Shown: positions 33,778 to 44,482 of the stretch, piece after piece
Numbering within the stretch: position 1 is the stretch's first letter
How the letters are laid out: each line of letters opens with the position of its first letter
Assembly: GCA_019775845.1 (NCBI GenBank)
Contig: JADQAV010000032.1
Location: 186,001 to 250,000 of the forward strand
Source: Myrmaecium sp. VS I D KN 1
Taxonomy: Eukaryota > Ascomycota > Dothideomycetes > Valsariales > Valsariaceae
Reading direction: 5' to 3'
DNA: 64,000 nt
Translations under genes and position numbers: made by a program
Notes under the pieces: generated by a model
Databases searched by the model: none
The model's input: only the letters and a program-made list of their open reading frames with translations
What the model was told of the DNA's origin: nothing

Positions 33778-34587
33778 AAGGAGAGAAGAAGAGAAGGTGG
33801 ACCCGGACCCGGAGTCTGTCCGGCGCTGCTGCTGTCAAGGTACCTAGGCTCCGCCGCCCGTTAGAGTTGCCGAATGGGGCCATGTGGATGTCGGCGTGGC
33901 TGGGAGGAGAAAGGCTTGATGCCTTGAACTCGTTACAGGTTAGTTACCTGAGGTGTCTAACTGCCGTTAAAGCCTGCCTAGGCCCGGCTGACCCTCCTCC
34001 GCTCTCCCCCCCCCCCGGGGCCGCCTAAGGTGTTTATCGTCGCCTAAGGTTTGAATAGTCTGCTGGCGGTCCCCGACCGGCCAGGCCCCTCAGGCCATGG
34101 ATCTCTTTATCGCCGGCTGTCAATAACTTCGAAGGAAAAAAAAAAAGGATTTTACACGTAGGTAGTAAGTTAGTGTGTCTGGGGAGGATGGAGTGATGGG
34201 GTTGGCAAGAAGCAGGAGGACGAAAGGATGCCGAATCATGAGCGTTCCCATTCTTCGGCTTTGTCTTGCTTTGCCTCGCTGGGGCTTGACAGTTCATCAC
34301 GCAGATCCATCACGACCCCCAGCCACCATCGCACGCATCCCTCCACGCATCCCTTCCACGCAACTCTCCTTCCCTCCCTCCCCACTCCTCCCTTTGCCTT
34401 GTACTTTAGTAGTTGACCGGAAAGATGAGCGTGAGGAGGATGAGAGTGAGCATGAGTACGAAGCACCGGGGCTTAAGCCAGAGCATGACTTCCCCAGTGA
34501 CTGCCTAGTGACCGACCAACCGATCTCCACGCAAACGAGCAAAGCCAACCAGCATCTGCAACACGACACGCAGTCCAGTTGACCGCC

Positions 34588-34645
34588 TCCCTTGATCGCT
34601 CTTTTTGTTGCTTGCGTGCACTTCGCGAGCCATCCAGGCAAGGGA
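34588..34645. promoter_or_regulatory. Inverted pair of BrlA-response-like sites
   Basis: TCCCTTG at 34588-34594 and CAAGGGA at 34639-34645 both fit the Aspergillus BrlA consensus (C/A)(G/A)AGGG(G/A), in opposite orientation about 45 bp apart and about 1.6 kb upstream of the cyclin ATG. The consensus is short and degenerate, so this is weak evidence on its own. Confidence 0.25.
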
Positions 34646-35699
34646 AGCAGAATACCTCAACGGACATACATACATACATACCTTCGTGCCCTTTCCGTAT
34701 CGTCCCGTCCCGTCCCGTGCCCGTCCACCTCCGCGTCCACGTCCACGTCCTCCCTGTCTGGACGGACGAGACATATACATACACAGTACAGTGACTGCCA
34801 GTGACTTGTACTTCATCCACGCCTTTCCCGCTCCGCCGCGAGTCTGCACTACACCGCTTGACTGCTACTCCCAACACTTACTTCCAACACAACCGCACAA
34901 CCGCACAACCGCACAACCACACAAACATAACCACCGTCGAGCTTCATCGAGCAGACTTGCCGTCGCCGCACGGTGCTCTCACTGGTTGCAAACAGACATC
35001 TACCTACCTTATCGACATCCCACAGCGATCCCAGAAATAGCCCTGGCCGCCGTCGAGGCACGAAAGCCAGCAGCGCGCACCCGCCGTCGAGGGCGGTTAA
35101 CCACGATCTTGAAACGTCCGTTTCGAGTTTGACAACGCGCTTCCCTCACCCGCGATCGTCTTTGCTGCCGCCCGGCTTGATTGGCCCCTGGCGCTTCCAA
35201 GACCCTCGACTCCCCTTGACGCGACCATCCACATTCCAAACCGCTTCGCCCCTCGCAGGGACGGGGGTTGAGACTGCGCGGATCGGGAGGGAGAGTTGCG
35301 TCGTTCGAATAAATACAGCGACCAACCGCCTGTTCGTCAAACATTGCTTTGCTGGACAGACAACTTTTCCCACCAACATTCACAACCTTCCTTTTTTTTC
35401 CCTCTCCTTCGACGGACCCCCCCGTTGCATTTGTGATCCTTCTTTTTTTCTTCCTTTTACTCATTCACTCACTCATTCTTTTCCACGTCGGAAAAAAAAG
35501 GCCTCGGTTGTCGTTGTTGGATCAAGTCACAGCCTACCAAGTCATACCCCCCGGACACACAGCCCTCGGCGCAGGAGTACCGACGGTAGTTGTAGTTAAA
35601 GAGGCAGCCGACCAACCAGCCTCAGCCAACCGCGACCGGACCAGACCAGCTCACAGGCAGTGCCTTTTGCTGTTTTCAGACCACGACCACCACCACACA

Positions 35700-35756
35700 A
35701 ACCACGATCACGATCACGACCACGACCACGTCCGCGTCCGCGACCGCGACCGACAT
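35700..35756 (+). repeat. CACGAC/GCGACC-type repeat in the cyclin leader
   Basis: Imperfect hexamer tract drifting from ACGATC through CACGAC to GCGACC. Strongly C/A-rich on the sense strand, inside the ATG-free leader. Confidence 0.8.
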
Positions 35757-36225
35757 AGCACCACCGCCCCTTTTTTTTCCCCTTTGCGTCCATCCCCCCG
35801 CACGCCGTCCAGGCACGCAGAAGCGGGACCCTTCCTACGCTATTTGATTTTCTGCCGGTCGGGAAGTCTCAAGCACCAACCTTAATCCTCTTCGGCGTCG
35901 CGCTCGCCCCCTCGCTTAACCTTCCATCACCGGTTCCAGCCTCCTGGCCCTGCCGGGCTTCAGCCTCCCCTGTCTTTGCAGCCGCGACCCCTTCACAAAA
36001 CCTCTTATTGATCCGCCTTTGCTGGCTGTGTTCAATCTCTCCAATCCACACCGACTTCTTCTTCACCTCTCTCCAATCCTCGTCGCTCCGCCTCCCCGCG
36101 CCCATCGCTCGGAGTCCACGAGGCTGTCCTACCTCAGATCACCTAAGATCTCAGCTACCGACCGACCGACCGATTGGACCTGACCACCACCGCCGCATCA
36201 CCGACCTCAGCCTCGCTCTTCCACC

Positions 36226-37407
36226 ATGGCTCACATCAACGCCCCGACCGAGCACAACGAAGCTGCTCTGGACTACTTCATCAGTCTGCCGGTCTCCAAC
36301 GACATGATCTCCCACCTCGCCCACCAAGCCTCACAGGTCATCCGCTGCGAAAGCACACCGCAAGTCAACAAGAACCTCCCGCCGACACCGCCGACCACCC
36401 CTCCCCGCCATGCGTTCGCCCGGGACCCGTCGTTACCCAGCGTCGAAGAATTCATCGCCTCGCTGGTGGAGCGCAGTCATGTGCAGGTGCCGACCCTCAT
36501 GACCTCGCTGGTGTACCTGGCCCGCCTCAAGGCTCGCCTCCCCGCCGTGGCCAAGGGCATGCGCTGCACCGTCCACCGCATCTTCCTCGCCTCCCTCATC
36601 CTCGCCGCCAAGAACCTGAACGACTCCTCCCCCAAGAACAAGCACTGGGCCCGCTACACGGCCGTGCGGGGGTACGACCACTTCGGCTTCTCCATCACCG
36701 AGGTCAACCTGATGGAGAAACAGCTCCTCTTCCTGCTCGACTGGGACCTCCGCGTCACCCCGGAGGATCTCTACTACCACTTCGAACCCTTCCTCGCCCC
36801 CATCCGCGCCCACTTGGAACGCAAGGCCGAGGCCGCCCGCGCGGCGGAGCGCCAGGAGATCGTCCGCCGACAGCAGCAACAGCAGCAGGCCGCCATGTCC
36901 GCGCACCGCTACGCCACCAACCCCCGCGACTTCCACCACCACGCCTACCCCTCCCCGCAAACCTTCTCCGCCTACGCCGCCGAAACCTACCCGGCCCGCT
37001 CCCGCACCTACCACCACAGCAGCACCTCCTCGACCTCCACCACCTCCACCTCCCGGACCCCCTCCCTCTCCCCACCTTCCCGCAGCTCCACCTCCTCCTC
37101 CTCGTCCTCCGGCGACTCCCTCCACAGCTCCCCCTCCTCCAGCAGCATCGGCTCCGAGCCGTACATCGCCAGCTTCGACGAGGACGCCTTCGTCGTGCGC
37201 GGGACCGCCGTCGTGGATGTCCCTTCGCAGCAGCATCACTACGCGGCGGCGATGCAGCATGTGAAGGCGCTGAATAGCAGTCGGTATAGTTTGCCGCTTG
37301 CGCAACCGCAGCAGCAACCGCAGCAGCAGCAGCCGGTGGCGAAGAGGGTGAAGACGTCGGGGGCGAGTAGTATTCTTGCAAGGTTTTTGGGGGCCGCGAC
37401 GGCGTAA
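36226..37407 (+). CDS. Pcl1/2-type (PHO80-like) cyclin, PclA-like
   Basis: Single exon, 393 aa. Regulatory cyclin of the Pho85/PhoA CDK class. After a Pro-rich linker (LPPTPPTTPPRHA) the cyclin box runs from about residue 75 to 195: LPSVEEFIASLVERSHVQVP, TLMTSLVYLARLKARLP, CTVHRIFLASLILAAKNLND, SITEVNLMEKQLLFLLDWDL and RVTPEDLYYHFEPFL. The C-terminal half is disordered: a Gln run, His-rich and long Ser/Thr stretches, and a second Gln run near residue 365. In Aspergillus nidulans the Pcl-like cyclin PclA is developmentally induced and involved in sporulation. The long upstream region fits such regulation, but that is inference. Confidence 0.92.
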   Translation: MAHINAPTEHNEAALDYFISLPVSNDMISHLAHQASQVIRCESTPQVNKNLPPTPPTTPPRHAFARDPSLPSVEEFIASLVERSHVQVPTLMTSLVYLARLKARLPAVAKGMRCTVHRIFLASLILAAKNLNDSSPKNKHWARYTAVRGYDHFGFSITEVNLMEKQLLFLLDWDLRVTPEDLYYHFEPFLAPIRAHLERKAEAARAAERQEIVRRQQQQQQAAMSAHRYATNPRDFHHHAYPSPQTFSAYAAETYPARSRTYHHSSTSSTSTTSTSRTPSLSPPSRSSTSSSSSSGDSLHSSPSSSSIGSEPYIASFDEDAFVVRGTAVVDVPSQQHHYAAAMQHVKALNSSRYSLPLAQPQQQPQQQQPVAKRVKTSGASSILARFLGAATA

Positions 37408-38931
37408 ATACGTCCGGTGTTTTATCTGCCGTCGTTCTTTTTTTTTTCCATCTCACGTCATGACGACATTTCTTCTCATTTCTTTTTTCCTTTTGCATTA
37501 ACATTTTCATCTTCCATCATTCATCATGGCTAGCTAGGGGTGGGACACACATTTCTTTTTTTTTCACTCATGACGTGGAATGAAGGGGAAAAAGAGAACC
37601 AGCGTGACGAGTTTCCTACAGTGCAGTCCGTTTTTTATCGGTGGAAAGAGATGGGATCTTATAGGGGTTTTCTTTGCTGCTCATGGCGTCTGGCTTTCCT
37701 TCTCCTTCTGCTTCTGCAGGCTTCCTTGCGGATAGATTGCCGGCTTTTTCTTTTTCTTTCTTTTTACATTGTATCATCACCAGCGACACAGAACGAAGGA
37801 CGAAGGACGAAGGGCATGGACTTTTTTTTTACGGACTCAGGGATCTTCTTTTTATACGAAGGACAGGGAATAGCCAATAGCGCATGGGAATCGCGAAAGG
37901 GAATCGCATGGCGCAATAGGGAACGGGCACGGCGCATCGGGCATCGGAAATATACTATTTACCTACATAGTAATCTTCACTATCTGGCATTTCAACAACA
38001 GGCGTTTTACGTACCTTTACCTACTACTACCTACTACTCCTGCCTCCGCCTCAACCATCCATCCTTACCTGATGCTTTTCCTTTTGATGGTGTTTGTTTA
38101 TTTGCTTATCTATTTGTTTGTTTGTCATATGTATGTATATATACATACAACGAAACGCGTACGGAATACAGATCCGCGTTCCACGCGCGCGCGCGAAAGG
38201 GAAGAAAGTGGGGAGCGGCATCAGCACAAGGGTGGGGGGTGGGGTGGGGTTTCTTCCCACGCGGTGCGGTGCGCGCGTTTTCGTTCCCCACTCTATCTAC
38301 CTAGCGAGGTAAGTGGTGTCCATTCCGCCCGCCCCGCTCGCGCCCACCTCCCGCCGACCCGCTCGCCCCATCATCGCTCGCTAGATAGATATGTACTCCT
38401 GCCAGGGGTAGGGAGATGGGGATTGGATAGACTTGGCTGCTTTGCTTTTTTTTTTTTTTTTTTTTTTTTTTTTGTTTTTTTTTTTTTTTTTTTTTTTTTT
38501 TNNNNNNNNNNNNNNNNNNNNNNNNNNNNNNNNNGGGATGGGATGGGATGGGATGGGATGGGATGGAGACGCGATCCATTCGATGGTAGTTACTAGCGTT
38601 TATACATGGCAGGCTGCGTATTCACTATGTCTCTCTGTCCAGTACAGTAGTAAGTAGTATGTACATAGATCCTCGGATTCTCTTCAATGCCTTCTTTCCT
38701 TCCTTCTGCCTCTTCCTTCCCGTGCGTATCCCTTCCTTCCCCCCACTCTCCCTACCTCCCTTATTCATAGGAGCCACCATCATCGCGCTGAAAGGGCAAG
38801 GATCGGAGGATCCTGTCCCGCCTTCTTGATGCGTGTCCTCCACGATGGCTGGAAAAGAGGGAGGCTCTCGAGCATGTAGGCTCGTCTTGGAACTCCATCC
38901 ATCACTTCATCACTCCATCGCTCGCCTTCTC
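37408..38931. other. Intergenic with homopolymer and assembly gap
   Basis: Cyclin 3' UTR at the left and 3' flank of the DUF4385 gene at the right. Between them are T-rich tracts, TATG/TACA-type short repeats, and the gap. No gene supported. Confidence 0.5.
38446..38566. repeat. Poly-T tract, N gap and (GGGAT)n pentamers
   Basis: About 55 T with one G interruption (38446-38501), 33 N (38502-38534), then six GGGAT pentamers (38535-38566). The pentamer is not the TTAGGG telomere unit. Confidence 0.95.
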
Positions 38932-39536
38932 TCACCCCTTCTCCTCCCCATCCCCATCCCCATCCCCATCCTTCTTCTTCCCCTTCCCCTCCCTCTTCCC
39001 CTTCTGCTCCCTCTCCCACCCCCTCAGCTCAGCAACAAACCCCTCCTTCCGCCGTCGATACCCCTCATGCGCCCGACACCGCTCCCACACCTCCCGAAAA
39101 ATCCGCGACGCCTCCAGCTTCTCCGCTCGATCCGGATGGCTCTCACTCCTCGGCAACTCCGCGCCCGTGGTCGGGTCATACTTACGACCACCAGCGTGGT
39201 TCGCGTAGCGCTTCGCGCGGGTCATTCCCTATCAAATAAAATCCCTCCATCAGAAAGGGCATTCGAAAGAAAAGAAAGCGGAGGCCTCCTCACCATCTGG
39301 ATGAACTTCCGACACATATCCATGCCCACGAAGTCGCCCTCGGCGTCGTAGCGCTCGAAGCGCTCCCAGAGCTGGGCGGCGCTGGCGCGGGCCAGTGCGG
39401 GCGTGCGGAACCGCCAGAGCGGAAGCAGGGCGGATTTGTAGGGCTCGAAGGTCAGCACGCCTTGCTCGCCTCGGCCGATCCGGTAGCTCATCCGCAGCGC
39501 GTGGTCGTGGGCGGCGGAGCGGGGGGTGGGGGACAT
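38932..39536 (-). CDS. DUF4385-family protein
   Basis: Complement(join(38932..39228,39294..39536)), 179 aa. The intron (GTGAGG...GATAG) joins CRKFIQM to GMTRAKRYANHAGGRKYD. Seen: YRIGRGEQGVLTFEPYKS, LLPLWRFRTPALARASAAQL, FVGMDMCRKFIQMGMTRA and ARRYANH-type motifs. This is the DUF4385 pattern, a family of unknown function found in bacteria, phages and fungi. The C-terminus is a low-complexity Lys/Gly/Asp tail (KGKREGKGKKKDGDGDGDG). The conserved basic Arg/His/Lys cluster suggests nucleic-acid contact, but that is speculative. Confidence 0.85.
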
Positions 39537-40291
39537 GGGAGGGGGTGCTGAGGGGGGGGGGGGTGAGGATGGGATGTTTGGTGTATATGATTGTATTGTT
39601 TATGGTGAGGAAGAAGTGGGATGCGGTCTGGGGGAGTGATGGATGATGGATGGAGGCTCAAAGGTTGCCAAAATCGATGACGTCGATGTCCATGGTGACT
39701 TAGTTGAAAGGGCATCAACGAGGTCATTCGGACACTCCAGCCTCGTGCGGCAGCGAAGAGCGCTGTTCACTCCCATCGGCGACATCGAAGCCACCTCGGA
39801 ATCGCATACCTGTCACCATTTCCCTCACCCCCCCGCATCTCGACCTGATGCCGACGATGCACGTGAAGATTCCCGCTCGCATGTGAGAGGAGCAGGGCAG
39901 CCGAGATTCCCGGGACCCCGATGCGAATCTCCGGGGGTGATCCACGGACGCACTAAGCCGAAAACGGTATCTGCCTCGGCTCAGACACCCTCGGTCTCCT
40001 CCACCTCCGCCTCCGCCTCCCGCCTCCTCTCCTCATCCACTTCCCATGGGGTACGGCATGTAGTAAGCAAGCTTGGCTACCTCTCCCGTCTTCCTCCCCG
40101 GGTGCCCCGTCATAATAAAGCAGCCGTTTTTGCCTCTTTCTTCACCTTGTTCCTCTCGCCTCCTCCTTTTCTCATCGCTCCGCCCTCATATATCTATCTC
40201 CTGACTTTAACTCTTCCCCCTTTTGTTCGCTCACAGTTGTATACCCTTCTTTGTCTCACGTACAGTGCCGCCATCCCAGATATCGTTCGAC
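39537..40291. promoter_or_regulatory. Divergent region between the DUF4385 gene and thiolase
   Basis: 755 bp holding both promoters. The thiolase side (40120-40290) is CT-rich with a CATATATCTATCT stretch near 40188, typical of a fungal core promoter and leader. No coding content. Confidence 0.5.
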
Positions 40292-41742
40292 ATGGCAAAC
40301 CAAGCAGGGACGAGACTCAAGGGTGAGTGGCAGCGGGCAGCCAGGATAATATGAGAGCCCGTTCTGACATACGTTGTAGCCCAGGAGCGCCTCTCGCAGG
40401 TCAGCGATCACCTCACCTCATCCGGAACGGATGTTCCGAAGGGAAAGAACGCCCTTCTGGAAGCGCACCCTGATGATGTACGCATGCCCTCCCCTCCATA
40501 ACTTTTCGCAGCCGCATCGTTCCCATGCCAGGTTGCTCGCCAAAGACTTGCCGTTTCCCCGGCTAACCTCCGTGCCTCTAGATCGTCGTCACCTGCGCCC
40601 TCCGCACAGCCATCACCAAGGGCGGCAAGGGAGGCTTCAAAGACACCGCCGCAGCCGACCTGCTGCACGGCGCGTTCAAGGCGCTCATGGAGCGTTCAAA
40701 AATCGACCCGAACCTCGTCGAAGACATCGCCGTCGGCTCCGTTCTCGCGCCAGGCGGAGGCGCGACCGAGTTCCGCGCGGCCGCGCTCGCCGCCGGGTTC
40801 CCCGTCACGGCCGCGGTCAAGAGCTTGAACCGGCAGTGCTCGAGCGGGCTGCAGGCCTGCGTGGACATCGCGAACGCCATCCGCACCGGCATGATCGAGG
40901 TCGGCGTCGGGGCCGGGGTGGAGAGCATGAGCAGCCAGTATGGTCCCGGGGCGGTGACGGAGTTCTCGGAGCTGCTGGACGGCCACCCGGAGGCGAAGAA
41001 TTGCAAGGTCCCCATGGGCGTGCTGTCGGAGAAGATGGCGAAGGAGAAGAAGATTGCTCGTGCCGACCAGGACCGCTTCGCGGCCGAGTCGTTCAACAAG
41101 GCGGTCGCGGCGCAGAAGGCGCATCTGTTCGATGAGGAGATCGCCCCCTTGACGGTCAAGTGGATCGATCCGAAGACCGATGAGCCGAAGGCCATCACGG
41201 TGGCGCGCGACGACGGGGTCCGCGAGGGCATCACGGCCGAGAGCCTGGGCAAGATCCGGCCCGCCTTCGCCAAGGACGGCTCCATCCACGCGGGGAACGC
41301 GTCGCAGATCTCGGACGGCGCGGCGGCGGTGCTGCTCATGAAGCGTTCCAAGGCGCTCGAGCTCGGACAGCAGGTCCTAGGCAAGTTCGTCACCGCGTCG
41401 GTGGTGGGCGTGCCGCCGCTGCTCATGGGCGTCGGCCCGCTCGCGGCGATCCCGCCGGCGCTCCGCAAGGCGGGCCTCGCGACCGACGACGTGGATCTGT
41501 TCGAGATCAACGAGGCGTTTGCGAGTCAGTGCTTGTATTGCATCCGCGAGCTCGGCTTGGATATGGCCAAGGTCAATCCGAAGGGCGGCGCGATCGCGTT
41601 CGGGCACCCGCTCGGCTGCACGGGTGCGCGCCAGGTCAGCACGCTTTTGTATGAGCTCCGGCGCCGGAAGCAGCGGGTTGGCGTGACGAGCATGTGTGTG
41701 GGGACGGGCATGGGGATGGCTGCGGTTTGGGTGGCGGAGTAG
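40292..41742 (+). CDS. Peroxisomal 3-ketoacyl-CoA thiolase
   Basis: Join(40292..40322,40380..40477,40582..41742), 429 aa. It catalyses the last step of beta-oxidation, releasing acetyl-CoA. The N-terminus reads MANQAGTRLKAQERLSQVSD, and residues 14-22 (RLSQVSDHL) are a perfect PTS2 signal, R-L-x5-H-L, formed after intron 1. Catalytic residues are visible: the nucleophilic Cys in SLNRQCSSGLQA, NEAFASQ, His in GGAIAFGHPLGCTGARQ and the second Cys in TSMCVGTGMGMAAV. The C-terminus VAE is not a PTS1. Introns of 57 and 104 nt have GT/AG ends and keep frame. Confidence 0.98.
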
Positions 41743-43526
41743 AGGGGAGGAGCTTCGGGAGGGCGTTGGCTGTATCGTATTTATATCATGAGCTACTCGC
41801 TCGCACGGATTGGTTGTTGTTTCTTTCTTTCTTTCTTTCCTGATGAGGTTCTATATAGTATGAGGGAGGCGTTCCATGTTTCCACGTGCACGTTGTCCTC
41901 CAATGATCGAATTATACAGTAGGTACATACTGTGGTCCCTCCCCCAGTAACTGGCACGTCATTTGTTGGAACTACTAGAAAAATCACTGATTCAGTGCGC
42001 TGATGGCGTCTTTATCCGTCGGTTCCTACATCGCACCACTCTGTATGGCAGTGTGTACAGAGTACCTACATCCACAGTGTGACCGCGCAGTCTCTATCGT
42101 GCGCACGAACCACTCTCCCATAATCCTCCTCCACATTCCTCCCTTCATCCCATCAGGCCCACGCACATTCCTCCTCCTCCTCCTCCTTCTCATCATCATC
42201 AACAACCAACCAACCAACCAAAGCGCCGTACCTGATGGCAAGGGTCCATCATATCCACGAGCATCATCCCCCGGCAAGCAGCATCCCTTCGTGCCAACGG
42301 GACTCCGCCTTCACGCTCTTCACGGGATGAACAGAGTTCCGTAGAAGCCAGTACTTAGTCGTACGCACAGTATGTTTCTCTGCGGACTCGCTGGCACCTG
42401 CATGCACCCTTCTAAAGTCCCCCTGATGAAGGGAGTGAATGAGAGCTCGGCTCGATGCGGGATTGTGTGGTCTGGGGTGTGGAGGTGGAGAAGGGGAGGG
42501 AGGGGGGTGTGTTACCACATTCCACGGCACTTTGGCTGTGGGGTATGCTGCTCACTTACATTCACACCGTCAATCTTCCCTTATGGATCATTTCACGCAT
42601 TCCATTCTTTCTTTCTTTCCTCCACGCACTTCCCTCATCCTCCTCCTGCGGACGGCGGGAAGCAGCAGCGGCGACGGGCGGCCGTGTCTTCTTTTCTCTC
42701 GCGGCCCTTTGGTTGCCTACCTACCTACGATCACCTTTTTCCTGTCACAAGGATGACGACAGTAGCCCAGCCTCCTCCAAGTCTATCCGAGAGTCTCCTT
42801 GATGACGTTTCCCTCATCCCTCCTCTTCCTCTCCATGGCCGATCAATCAATCCCTCACCCCCCGTCCCCCGTCCCCCGCTCCCCCTCACCATCAACATCA
42901 CACATACCACGCAATTCACACCCCCATGCATCCATCCACCACCCTCCATCCCATCCCCCACAACGCCAAGCATTCCACCTCTCCCTCCATAAGTACATCC
43001 CTTCCTCCCGCCCTCAGGGCTCAGGGCTCAGGGTCCAGGCCCCAGGGGGGCTGGGCGACGCCAGCCGGCCGTTGTTCAACCTTAATTCTCGGCTCTCTCC
43101 CGGCCGGGGCGGTGGTTCTTGGTCGTCAAGCGCAACGCAACAACGAACCCCCTAAGTTATGGTATTTGACGCCGACCCCAGCCTTCTGCCAGCCTCAGCC
43201 TCACCAACTTACGGCGTGCGGCTTGGGTACGGCCTCAACCTCGTTTGCGTGGAGAGAGAGAGGAAGGGAACAGGAAGGCTGGGGGGAGTTTTGAGTTGCT
43301 GATGATGACGAGTTGAAAGGAAGGGAAGGGGAGTATACTTAAGATCCCACCTCTCTTTCTTCTCAGTCTATTCAATTCCATTCTATATCGGCTTCTTCTT
43401 AGTATCTCCTTCTCCTGCTCCTATACAACCATCCATATATCTCTCCAACCACCCACCAAACCCCCCCCCGAAACCACCAACCAAACCACCCACCAAACCA
43501 ACCACACCACAGACGCCTCCAAAAAG
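41743..43526. other. Intergenic between thiolase and the small secreted protein
   Basis: 1.8 kb with thiolase 3' UTR, C/T-rich tracts, and the promoter of the secreted-protein gene. A TATACTTAA box lies at 43334-43342, with a CT-rich stretch right after it. Open frames here have no supporting features. Confidence 0.5.
43334..43342 (+). promoter_or_regulatory. TATA-like box of the small secreted protein gene
   Basis: TATACTTAA about 185 bp upstream of the ATG, followed by a TCTCTTTCTTCTCAG pyrimidine stretch that often marks fungal transcription starts. Confidence 0.35.
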
Positions 43527-44086
43527 ATGAACACCCTCCTCCTCACCCTCCTCACCCTCCTCCCCCTCCTAACCTGGGCATCCCCATCCCTCCCAAACCT
43601 CCCCGATCTCAACAAACCCCTACCAACCCACACAATCTTCGCCCGCAGCGCGCGTCCAACCCGCACCGTCTACGCCACCACCACCGCCACCATCTCCGTC
43701 TCCGTCTCTCCTTCTGCCCACACGGCGGAAGCTTGCGTTTGCGGGCCACAGGACGTGGTACGTTGCCCCTCCTTCCTTCCCCTTCCACCCCCTGGCTTCG
43801 GCCTTGGGCGCGCAAAAGCACACCCCCTCGCTAACCTTCTGTGTTTGGATAGGACTGCGCGTGCGCAAACGTAGCGACGACGTTGGTATCGGTGATCTCG
43901 AAGGAGGAGAAGCCGCGGGCGGTGACGGTGTCGTCGTCGTTGAAGCAAGAGGAGAAGGAGAAGGTGGAGAGGGACGCACAGAAGGAGGAGGCCGATCCCG
44001 TCCGCCGTTTCCTCCGGCAACACCGGCGCTTGAGCCGGACTCACTCGAGGCATTTGGGTGGTGTGAGGGGGGGTGGGTCGTTTTGA
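43527..44086 (+). CDS. Small secreted Cys-containing protein, hypothetical
   Basis: Join(43527..43757,43853..44086), 154 aa, family not recognised. Residues 1-18 (MNTLLLTLLTLLPLLTWA) are a clear signal peptide with likely cleavage at WAS-PS. A Ser/Thr-rich mature part follows (TVYATTTATISVSVSPS). The splice junction then builds a Cys-rich ACVCGPQDVDCACANV segment (CxC and CxC, possible two disulfides or metal site). The second exon is charged (KQEEKEKVERDAQKEE) and ends Arg/His-rich with a Gly tail. The intron has a GTACGT donor, GCTAACC branch and ATAG acceptor. Promoter-like TATA box upstream. Could be a wall-associated or effector-like protein. Confidence 0.65.
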
Positions 44087-44482
44087 TTGAATGGGAGGTG
44101 GGGGTGAGGATGTTCTTTTGTCTTTTTTAGGGGCGTTTGGGATACGGGATTGGGGAGCGTGGTGTTTTTTACTTCTTTTTCTTTTCTTTGATTTGCTTCT
44201 TCTTTTCCTCCCTCACACGCTGACTCCTTCCTTTCCTTCCTCGGGGTTGGGAGGGGTTTGGGTGTGTGGGTGATGGACCTCTTTTTCTCTTCTTTTCTTT
44301 TCTCGGAGGACTTTCTTCCGAGACTATATATTTCTCTTTTTTTTTTTTTTTTTTTATGAATATATAACAAGATATATCGACCCTACACTCATCAGTCCCC
44401 ATCTTTGTTCTTCAAACGATGCGAGAAGAAAAGGAGAAAAACAAAAGAAAAAACCCACTACTCCCCCTCCCTCCACGCAACC
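44087..44482. other. Intergenic, convergent 3' ends
   Basis: T-rich + strand with a T17-type run near 44337-44356. 3' UTRs of the secreted-protein and MFS genes. Confidence 0.5.

Larger units (their letters stand above)
30707..36225. other. 5.5-kb intergenic region upstream of the Pcl cyclin
   Basis: Holds the SET-gene 3' UTR, about 3.5 kb of repeat-dotted non-coding DNA with many CCTA/TACG-rich short words, and the long ATG-free segment (34488-36225) in front of the cyclin gene. Open frames of up to 135 codons exist but lack ATG starts, family motifs or splice support. Confidence 0.5.
34488..36225 (+). promoter_or_regulatory. ATG-free long leader/promoter of the Pcl cyclin
   Basis: From 34488 to the base before the cyclin ATG (36226) there is no ATG on the + strand, while about 26 CAT triplets (ATG on the other strand) occur. 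That asymmetry is expected if much of this DNA is a transcribed 5' leader selected against upstream start codons. The segment is C/CT-rich and includes an AATAAATA box at 35307-35314, several T/C tracts and a CACGAC/GCGACC hexamer tract. The transcription start is not determined. Confidence 0.55.

Noticed and set aside
36433-37317. 294-codon antisense frame across the Pcl cyclin
   Set aside because: Gly/Val/Glu-rich shadow of Pro/Ser/Ala codons in the real cyclin.
38535-38566. GGGAT repeats as an interstitial telomere
   Set aside because: The unit is not TTAGGG or its complement and the tract is only six pentamers.
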